Positions 22,420 through 28,373 of a stretch of DNA of 28,373 bases are shown in pieces. The notes under the pieces are model-generated. The model saw nothing but the letters and a program-made list of their open reading frames with translations, searched no databases and was not told where the DNA came from. This DNA comes from SAT2750 sp964476375 (lineage in GTDB: Bacteria; Planctomycetota; Planctomycetia; Pirellulales; Pirellulaceae), in the NCBI GenBank assembly GCA_964476375.1, contig CAYYZW010000347.1:1-28373 (forward strand), read 5' to 3'. Positions within the stretch are counted from its first letter, which is position 1. Every line of letters begins with the position of its first letter. The position numbers and the translations under genes were made by a program.

Positions 22420-23682
22420 TCACGACTCCTCGCCTGCCCCGTGCAGCTGGTGGCGGAGGAAATCGAGTGCCTGCTTGGCAGCTCGTGAGCGGCGAATATC
22501 CGGATGTCCCCGGTACGCTGCCCACTGGTATTCCACCTTTTCTTTCGTGGCGAGCACCAGGTCAATACCAGGATCATCCGGGTGCTCCCTGGATGTCCGG
22601 ATCGCGCCCGTGATCAGCACGCAATCGACCTCGAGCAGCTCTCGTACCGCCCTGGCACAGGCCCTGATACTCTCGGCAGGATCCCCTGTCGTCAGCGAGG
22701 GTTCTCCCGCCGGCATGCCCGGCATGCGAAATACCTCCTGGAGATCCACACATACGACTCCTCCCCGGTACCCCTCTGCCCCGGACTCGACCTGGGACAT
22801 CCACTGGTTGATCAACCCTCGCGTTCCGATCTCCACCACGTGGAGTTTCATCCCCCGGGAGATAAGCATCCTGGTCACCGCATCCTGGAGCTCATCCTCG
22901 CCGGTTCCAAAGACCAGGGGCCCGAGACACTCATGAATCGTGGTGATCGTCGGCTGCATGCTCTCCATGCAAGCTGCTTCGGTCTCCCCCCTGGCGGTCA
23001 GGCGGAGGGTAATGGTCGCCTTGCTGACCGTGATGCCGACCGTTGGCTGACGTCCCCGCCGGACAAGATCCGGAAGCATCTGTTCAAGATCACTTTCCCC
23101 CACACCAAAGCACTTGATCTGGTGATGGGAAATCACACTCGGCATGCCAGGGACCATCTCGAGGATGGCACCACGAACCGTCTGCTCCCACATTTCCTTC
23201 ATCTCTGCCGGGACACCCGGAAGTGCAAACAGACGTGCCTGCTTCCCGTCCTCACTTTTTATCGCCAGGTCAATCCCTGGAGCAGAACCATGTGGGTTAT
23301 GAACGACCTGGCTTCCCTCCGGAAACATCGACTGGATGGTATTCTGTTCCGGCATGGGCCGCTGCCGGCGCCGGAATAACTCCTTGATGTGTTCCAGTGC
23401 CTGCCGGTCCTGGACCAGCGGAAGCCCGACCGCTTCGGCGACGGCCTGGCGAGTGAGATCGTCCGCCGTGGGACCTAGGCCACCGGTGCACAGTACCAGG
23501 TCGACCCGGCCGAACGCCTGCTGAAAGGCGACAACATTGGCATCGACGTCATCCGCAACGGTCGTGTGAAACATCACCCGAACGCCCATCTCGCCAAGCT
23601 GCTGGCTCAGCCACTGGCTGTTCGTATCCAGCCGCTGTCCACTGGTGAGTTCATCACCGATCGAGATAATTTCTGCACGCAT
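22420..23682 (-). CDS. CinA-family protein with intact N-terminal domain and degenerate deamidase domain
   Basis: A 420-residue protein from ATG 23682. The N-terminal COG1058 domain (1-170; MoCF-like fold) is well preserved: IGDELTSGQRLDTNSQWLS, LVLCTGGLGPTADDLTRQAVAE, and HNPHGSAPG with FALPGVPAEMKEMW. In characterised CinA proteins this domain hydrolyses ADP-ribose or NAD-related nucleotides. The C-terminal region (from about residue 259) aligns in position with the NMN deamidase (PncC) domain, but the AESCTGG catalytic motif reads VEIGTRG (283-289), and the expected GIAGP-type loop near 357-368 is AIRTSREHPDDP. The deamidase activity is therefore probably lost. There is no strong ribosome binding site. 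The gene is divergent from the copper ATPase. The family call is firm; retention of pyrophosphatase activity is inference. Confidence 0.92.
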   Translation of the reverse strand: MRAEIISIGDELTSGQRLDTNSQWLSQQLGEMGVRVMFHTTVADDVDANVVAFQQAFGRVDLVLCTGGLGPTADDLTRQAVAEAVGLPLVQDRQALEHIKELFRRRQRPMPEQNTIQSMFPEGSQVVHNPHGSAPGIDLAIKSEDGKQARLFALPGVPAEMKEMWEQTVRGAILEMVPGMPSVISHHQIKCFGVGESDLEQMLPDLVRRGRQPTVGITVSKATITLRLTARGETEAACMESMQPTITTIHECLGPLVFGTGEDELQDAVTRMLISRGMKLHVVEIGTRGLINQWMSQVESGAEGYRGGVVCVDLQEVFRMPGMPAGEPSLTTGDPAESIRACARAVRELLEVDCVLITGAIRTSREHPDDPGIDLVLATKEKVEYQWAAYRGHPDIRRSRAAKQALDFLRHQLHGAGEES

Positions 23683-23816
23683 TTCTCAGGGCCATCCAGT
23701 TATTGCAACCAGGAATCCGGTCCCCCCGGATTCACAACTTGTAACTCCATGCGTAACCGCTTGACGTGAACCACGCAAGATCCCCTCTCTCCTCCCGGCC
23801 CGGCCCGCGGAGAATG

Positions 23817-23822
23817 TATAAT
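23817..23822 (+). promoter_or_regulatory. Perfect TATAAT just before the copper ATPase gene
   Basis: A consensus -10 hexamer lies 10 bases upstream of ATG 23832. If used, transcription would start at or next to that ATG, giving an almost leaderless mRNA. The -35 zone is GC-rich and unlike consensus, as is usual for activator-dependent metal-response promoters, but no CueR-like dyad is visible. Confidence 0.25.
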
Positions 23823-23831
23823 GTCGATGTG

Positions 23832-26378
23832 ATGACGACATGGACAATACAGCTCGCGGGCATGCACTGTGACAATTGTGTTTCATCTGTCCGGACTGCC
23901 CTGAATTCGGTCGACGGGGTGGACAACGCCGAGGTTTCACTCGAAACACAACAGGCGACCGTCCTGACCACCAGCCTGGTCAACCCGGTTTCTTTCCAGG
24001 ACGCCATTCAGCATGCAGGTTTCGAGGTGAAACATGTGACCGAGTGCGAAAGGCCCTCCTCTCCTCCGGCCAGCAGCATTCCCGCTCCGGCAGAGACTGC
24101 CGGGGCCCTCCCAACGGTGGCAGAAGGAGAGGATCCTGCCTGGCTGGAATTCGAGATCGATGGAATGCATTGTGCCGGCTGCGTGCAACAGGTCCGCAAC
24201 GCCTTGCTTTCCGTTGCAGGGGTCGCCCAGGCCGGGGTGAACCTTGCAACCCGGCAGGCGACAGTCGTCCCCCGCGCCCCCCTCCCGACAGCCGATACCT
24301 TGATCGAGGCAGTCCAGAGTGCCGGATATTCTGCCCGCCAAAGCCAGCCACTCCCGCTCCAGGCAACCCGCTGGAACGAACGGTTTGACCAGGAGCAGCG
24401 GGCCTGGCGAAATCGTTTCCTGGTAGCAGCCAGCCTGACTCTGCTGCAGTTAACCCTGAGGCTCGACAATGAAACCATCCCGCTGGCACTGGAGACCTTG
24501 CTCGCCCTGGTGGCGGGCATCTTTATCCAGGTTCACGTCGGAAGTGCATTTTATCGTGACGCCTGGAGACGGTTGCGAGCCGGGAGGACGAGCATGGACA
24601 CCCTGGTGGCCATCGGCACCACCGCAGCTTTTTGCTCTGCAATCCCCGGGTTTTTCTCCAACCTGCTGGAAGCTGGCACGGCCGGCCTGGGGATGCTCCA
24701 TGATGCCGGCATGATATTTTCCTTTATTTCCCTTGGACGTTACCTGGAATCCCGCTCCCGCAGGAGGGCCTCCCATGCGGTACAACAACTTTTAAAGCAG
24801 ATTCCTGAAACGGCACAGGTCCAGCGCACGTCGCTGCAGACCGTTCCGATCAGTGAGATCCGGGCAGGGGAAACGATCGTTATTGCGGCAGGCCAACAGG
24901 TCCCGCTGGACGGACGGATTCAAGCGGGAAGCTCGACACTCGACGAATCCTGGCTCACCGGTGAATCGATGCCTGCCTCCCGGTCCGAAGGAGAGATGGT
25001 CTATGCCGGAACGATCAATGGAACGGGAGTATTGACCGTCGAGGTCACCGAAGAGGTCCAGCGAACCACGTTTGCCCGGGTGGTGCAACTGGTCCATCGA
25101 CTGCAACACCAGCCGGCACGCATCCAGCGGATCGCCGACCGACTGGTCGCTCTGTTTGTCCCTGCGGTCCTGGCCCTGGCCCTGGCGACGTGCGTGGGAT
25201 GGATACTGGCTGGCGAAAACACCCTGGCATACCGCTGTACGATTTCCGTACTGGTCGTCGCCTGCCCGTGCGCCCTTGGCCTGGCAACTCCCATCGCCCT
25301 GCTGGTGGCCGGCGGACGGGGGGCACGTATGGGATTGCTGGTCCAGCAACCCGATTCCCTGGAATTGGCGGCAGGAGTAAGCATGGTGGTCTTTGACAAG
25401 ACCGGCACCATCACACGGGGGGAGCCGAGCGTAGAGGACATGGTGCTTGCTGAATCGACCGACGCACGGTCCCTGCTTGCCACGGCCGCAGCCGTCGAGC
25501 TGCAGAGTTCCCATCCTTTGGCACGGGCGATCGTCGACGAGGCAGAACGTCGGTCCTGCTCGCTGGAGACCGCCAGGGAAGTCCGGGAGGTCGCGGGCGA
25601 GGGAATCCAGGGGACCATCGGCAATCGGCGCGTGTTGATAGGGAACGAAAAAATCCTCGACAGGATCTCCCTTTCTCCTTCGAATCGGAAGCACATAGAA
25701 GGTTTTCATTCGCAGGGGAAGAGCCTGGTCCATGTGGCAATCGATGGCGACTGGTGCGGCACCCTGGCCATTGCCGATCCTCTGCGACCGGAAAGCCGTG
25801 ACACGGTGGAAACTCTCCACAAGGCGGGGTTACGGACGATGCTGCTTTCAGGGGATTCAACGGAGGTGGTGAGTCAGATTGCCCGGGATGTTGGCATTCA
25901 GGAATGGCACTCGGAGATGACGCCGGAAGGAAAGTGCGACATGATCACCACGTTCGGCAGGGAGGGAGAATGTGTCGCGGTGGTGGGAGACGGAATTAAT
26001 GATGCCCCCGCGCTGGTTGCAGCGGATGTGGGAATCGCTATTGGAAGTGGAGCGGACGTCGCCAAGCAATCAGCGGATATCATCCTCATGTCCGCCGACG
26101 TCTCCGGCGTCGCATCCGTCTTCCAACTGTCTCGGAGGACGATCCGGATTATTCGTCAAAACCTCGCCTGGGCCGTCCTCTACAACCTCTGCCTGCTCCC
26201 GCTGGCTGCGGGAGTGATCCAGGTCTACGGAAACGAGGGTATCCCCGTCTGGTGTGCAGCCATGGCGATGTCTGCGAGCAGCCTGATGGTAGTCCTCAAC
26301 AGTCTCCGACTCTCGCATACAAGGCTGGTCACCAGTGGGCGAGGTAAAAATCGATCCCTTGTCGCTGGCCCCGGTTAG
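23832..26378 (+). CDS. copA: Copper-exporting P1B-type ATPase with two N-terminal heavy-metal domains
   Basis: An 848-residue protein from ATG 23832 (MTTWTIQLAGMHC). ATG 23814 adds six residues and GTG 23766 adds 22; none has a good ribosome binding site. Two heavy-metal-associated domains carry MHCDNC (C13, C16) and MHCAGC (C114, C117), joined by a proline-rich linker. The pump core has the transmembrane CPC metal site (C478, C480; SVLVVACPCALGLATP), the phosphorylation motif DKTGTIT (D522), the HP motif SSHPLARAIV and the hinge GDGINDAPA (D720). The last membrane helices have YN and MSASS, which with CPC are the signature of the Cu(I) subgroup. It uses ATP to move Cu(I) out of the cytoplasm. 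No copper chaperone or MerR/CsoR regulator is adjacent. Divergent from the CinA-like gene. Confidence 0.93.
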   Translation: MTTWTIQLAGMHCDNCVSSVRTALNSVDGVDNAEVSLETQQATVLTTSLVNPVSFQDAIQHAGFEVKHVTECERPSSPPASSIPAPAETAGALPTVAEGEDPAWLEFEIDGMHCAGCVQQVRNALLSVAGVAQAGVNLATRQATVVPRAPLPTADTLIEAVQSAGYSARQSQPLPLQATRWNERFDQEQRAWRNRFLVAASLTLLQLTLRLDNETIPLALETLLALVAGIFIQVHVGSAFYRDAWRRLRAGRTSMDTLVAIGTTAAFCSAIPGFFSNLLEAGTAGLGMLHDAGMIFSFISLGRYLESRSRRRASHAVQQLLKQIPETAQVQRTSLQTVPISEIRAGETIVIAAGQQVPLDGRIQAGSSTLDESWLTGESMPASRSEGEMVYAGTINGTGVLTVEVTEEVQRTTFARVVQLVHRLQHQPARIQRIADRLVALFVPAVLALALATCVGWILAGENTLAYRCTISVLVVACPCALGLATPIALLVAGGRGARMGLLVQQPDSLELAAGVSMVVFDKTGTITRGEPSVEDMVLAESTDARSLLATAAAVELQSSHPLARAIVDEAERRSCSLETAREVREVAGEGIQGTIGNRRVLIGNEKILDRISLSPSNRKHIEGFHSQGKSLVHVAIDGDWCGTLAIADPLRPESRDTVETLHKAGLRTMLLSGDSTEVVSQIARDVGIQEWHSEMTPEGKCDMITTFGREGECVAVVGDGINDAPALVAADVGIAIGSGADVAKQSADIILMSADVSGVASVFQLSRRTIRIIRQNLAWAVLYNLCLLPLAAGVIQVYGNEGIPVWCAAMAMSASSLMVVLNSLRLSHTRLVTSGRGKNRSLVAGPG

Positions 26379-26388
26379 GCCGTATATT
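26359..26388 (+). promoter_or_regulatory. Candidate promoter for the kinase-HSP70 gene
   Basis: TTGTCG (26359-26364) and TATATT (26383-26388) are separated by 18 bases and overlap the 3' end of the copper ATPase gene. Transcription would start near 26395, about 20 bases before ATG 26416. Confidence 0.35.
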
Positions 26389-26415
26389 GCTAGTGCTTCA
26401 TGTTCGTAGCACAGG

Positions 26416-28373
26416 ATGGAACCGGCTATTTTACTGGTGGAGGCGTGTACTGCCGTGGCAGGAAAAGATCCCAAGATCAAGAACACCGAGCAGGACTCCC
26501 CGGATGCCGAGGATGAGGTGACACCTGCTTCTGCGGACGACGAGACCACCACCGAGACACCCGAGGTTGTCGACGGAGAGTCCCAGCCGAAACTGCCTGT
26601 GATCGGCGATTATGCACTGCTTGGGCGTATCGGTGCCGGCGGTATGGGGCGAGTCTTCAAGGCCCAGCATCGCCGCATGGACCGGCTTGTCGCACTCAAG
26701 ATTCTCTCCAAGAAACAGATGGGGAATCCCGACTCGGTACGTCGCTTCCACCAGGAGATGAAGGCCGCCGCCAAGCTCATTCACCCGAATATCGTGACCG
26801 CGTTCGATGCGGGCGAACAGGGTGGCATCCATTACCTGGTGATGGAATATGTGGACGGCCCTTCCCTGAACCAGGTCATAAAGAACCACGGACCACTTTC
26901 CCACGAGAAGGCGGTAGATTTCGTACTCCAGGCGGCACGGGGGCTGAGTTACTCACATAGTTGTGGCATGATCCATCGTGACATCAAACCCAGCAACCTG
27001 ATCCAGGATGCCGATGGGACGGTCAAGATCCTGGACATGGGGACGGCCCGGATTGGAAACGACGAGCCCATGGAAGACGGGCTGACTGTCGAGGGCATGA
27101 TCATGGGAACGATCAACTACATGGCGCCGGAGCAGGCCAGGGATGCAACCAAGGCAGACCACCGCTCCGACATCTACAGCCTGGGCTGCACCCTGTTCTT
27201 CCTGCTCACCGGCCGGTCTCTTTACAAGGGCAAGGTCGTCGAGACATTGATGGCCCATGCCCAACAGCCGATCCCCTCGCTCCGGGAACACTGTGATGAC
27301 GTGCCACACTGGCTCGAAGAAGTCTATTCGAAGATGGTGGCCAAGAAACCGGAAGACCGTTACCAGAGCATGGATGAGATGATCAAGGATGTGCAGGACT
27401 GGCTCAACCCACAGGAAGATCCTGAATCACGATCCTCGCTGATTGGTGACCTGCAAGTCCCCCAGTCGATCCAGGTGATGCCAATCGGCATCGACCTCGG
27501 GACGGCACATTCATCGATTGCCTGGGTCAACGACGAGGGAGAGCCGGTGATCGTCGAGGACACGCAAGGGGAATGGCAAACCGCCAGCATCGTCTCCGTG
27601 GATGGCATGGACACGGTGATTGGCGCCCGGGTCATGAAGCATCTGTCCAAGCGAAAAGACATGCCGGCCATGGAAATCAAACGGTTTCTCGGCCGTCCAT
27701 ATTATCCCGAACCCATGGCCGGAACCCGTTATCACCCGGAAACGCTCCTCGGACTCGTGCTGGCCAAACTGAGTTATGACTTTCAGCGCAAAGTAGGCCC
27801 ACTCAAGGAAGTGGTGATCTCCACGCCCGCCTGTTTCGATGGTGTGCGGCGGAAGGCTGTCCAGGATGTCGGTTTCATGGCAGGCCTGGACGTGATGGGA
27901 CTGGCATCGGAACCCGTCGCAGCAACGCTCTATTATGGCCACAAGAACCCGCTTCCGAAGGATGCCAGTGAAAAGTGCCTTGTCCTGGACCTGGGAGCCG
28001 GGACACTGGATGTGGTGGGGCTGGAGCGTCAGGGGCGCGAGGTGACCGTTACCGGCATAGCCGGTGACACCCGCCTGGGGGGGCGAGACTGGGATGACTG
28101 CATGTTCGATCTTGTCAGCTCCGCTCTCCGGGAAAAACATGGGTTCGATCCCCAGGAGGACGAGAAAAAAGCCCTTCGCCTGTGGCAGGCTTGTGAGTGG
28201 GCCAAACACATGTTGACCGAACGTGAGGAGGTAACGGTCAAACTCCAGGTGCCCAGCGGTACCGCACAAATCGTCATCACCCGTGCAGAATTTGAAGAGG
28301 CTTGTGCTCCCCTGCGCGAACGGGAGAAAACATCCCTGGAAGACCTACTCCAACAGATCCCCTGGGACAAAAA
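26416..28373 (+). CDS. Ser/Thr protein kinase fused in frame to an HSP70 (DnaK-like) ATPase domain (3' end outside window)
   Basis: An open frame from ATG 26416 runs off the window after 652 residues without a stop. GTG 26455, with GGAGG 12 bases upstream, is an alternative start that removes 13 residues. After an acidic, disordered N terminus, the kinase domain (about 63-335) has GAGGMG (73-78), VALK with K95, HRDIKPSN with D189, DMG (D207) in place of DFG, and APE (237-239). A linker of only 20 or so residues leads to HSP70 at about 357: phosphate-1 IGIDLGTAHSS, the catalytic-lysine region EIKRFLGRP, ISTPACFDGVRRKAVQD, EPVAATLYYG, phosphate-2 LDLGAGTLDVV (D525) and GDTRLGGRDWDD. No transmembrane segment is seen. 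The kinase may phosphorylate, or be controlled by, the chaperone ATPase cycle (inference). Whether a peptide-binding domain follows lies outside the window. Confidence 0.92.
   Translation, partial: MEPAILLVEACTAVAGKDPKIKNTEQDSPDAEDEVTPASADDETTTETPEVVDGESQPKLPVIGDYALLGRIGAGGMGRVFKAQHRRMDRLVALKILSKKQMGNPDSVRRFHQEMKAAAKLIHPNIVTAFDAGEQGGIHYLVMEYVDGPSLNQVIKNHGPLSHEKAVDFVLQAARGLSYSHSCGMIHRDIKPSNLIQDADGTVKILDMGTARIGNDEPMEDGLTVEGMIMGTINYMAPEQARDATKADHRSDIYSLGCTLFFLLTGRSLYKGKVVETLMAHAQQPIPSLREHCDDVPHWLEEVYSKMVAKKPEDRYQSMDEMIKDVQDWLNPQEDPESRSSLIGDLQVPQSIQVMPIGIDLGTAHSSIAWVNDEGEPVIVEDTQGEWQTASIVSVDGMDTVIGARVMKHLSKRKDMPAMEIKRFLGRPYYPEPMAGTRYHPETLLGLVLAKLSYDFQRKVGPLKEVVISTPACFDGVRRKAVQDVGFMAGLDVMGLASEPVAATLYYGHKNPLPKDASEKCLVLDLGAGTLDVVGLERQGREVTVTGIAGDTRLGGRDWDDCMFDLVSSALREKHGFDPQEDEKKALRLWQACEWAKHMLTEREEVTVKLQVPSGTAQIVITRAEFEEACAPLREREKTSLEDLLQQIPWDK

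Noticed and set aside
27511..28269. 252-codon minus-strand frame near the end of the window
   Set aside because: It is antisense to the HSP70 domain, which has a full set of family motifs on the plus strand and an open frame to the window edge.
1..28373. tRNA, rRNA, insertion sequence, prophage, CRISPR or plasmid features
   Set aside because: Read by eye, I found no cloverleaf-like sequence, transposase, integrase, terminal repeats or regular spacer array; a dedicated search could still reveal a small RNA.

Overview
The window is about 28.4 kb of high-GC bacterial DNA (roughly 58-60% by eye) and almost certainly comes from a planctomycete (phylum Planctomycetota). The strongest evidence is a set of large exported proteins built from lineage-typical modules. 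These are a Big_2/cytochrome-like/DUF1549/DUF1553 protein, a PPC-type beta-sandwich protein, a 'planctomycete cytochrome C' plus WD40 protein, and a Ser/Thr kinase with a DMG variant of the DFG motif. No plasmid, phage, transposon, CRISPR, tRNA or rRNA signature was seen, so it reads as ordinary chromosome.

Layout. (1) 1-5494: the C-terminal end of a membrane protein overlaps by one base a soluble NarL-type histidine kinase. A NodB polysaccharide deacetylase (minus strand) and a 2Fe-2S ferredoxin (plus strand) are divergent, followed by a membrane-anchored HtrA protease (minus) and leucyl/phenylalanyl-tRNA-protein transferase aat (plus). (2) 5542-6568: an E1-like ThiF/MoeB protein is followed directly by an 86-residue MoaD/ThiS-like ubiquitin-fold protein ending in Gly-Gly. 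The E1-like protein has lost most of the usual ATP-binding residues and has no ordinary start codon at its N terminus. (3) 6565-13083: a six-gene minus-strand cluster runs from a molybdate/tungstate-type ABC importer (double binding protein, permease with a large extra domain, ATPase) through a cyclophilin and a two-anchor lipoprotein to a LolD-like ATPase without a permease. (4) 13419-22390: three large exported planctomycete proteins lie on the plus strand. (5) 22420-28373: a CinA-like protein with a degenerate C-terminal domain, a copper P1B-ATPase with two heavy-metal domains, and, running off the window, a Ser/Thr kinase fused in frame to an HSP70 ATPase domain.

How the parts may fit together. 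The carrier-protein pair in (2) and the oxyanion importer in (3) converge with their stop codons overlapping, and both could serve molybdenum/tungsten cofactor metabolism. That link is inference from position and family. The cytochrome-like, WD40 and PPC proteins in (4) are probably periplasmic or surface proteins of a type common in planctomycetes, with no defined substrate. The most unusual items are the kinase-HSP70 fusion, the degenerate E1-like/ubiquitin-fold pair with a possible AUC start, the enlarged importer, and the CinA-like protein lacking its deamidase residues.
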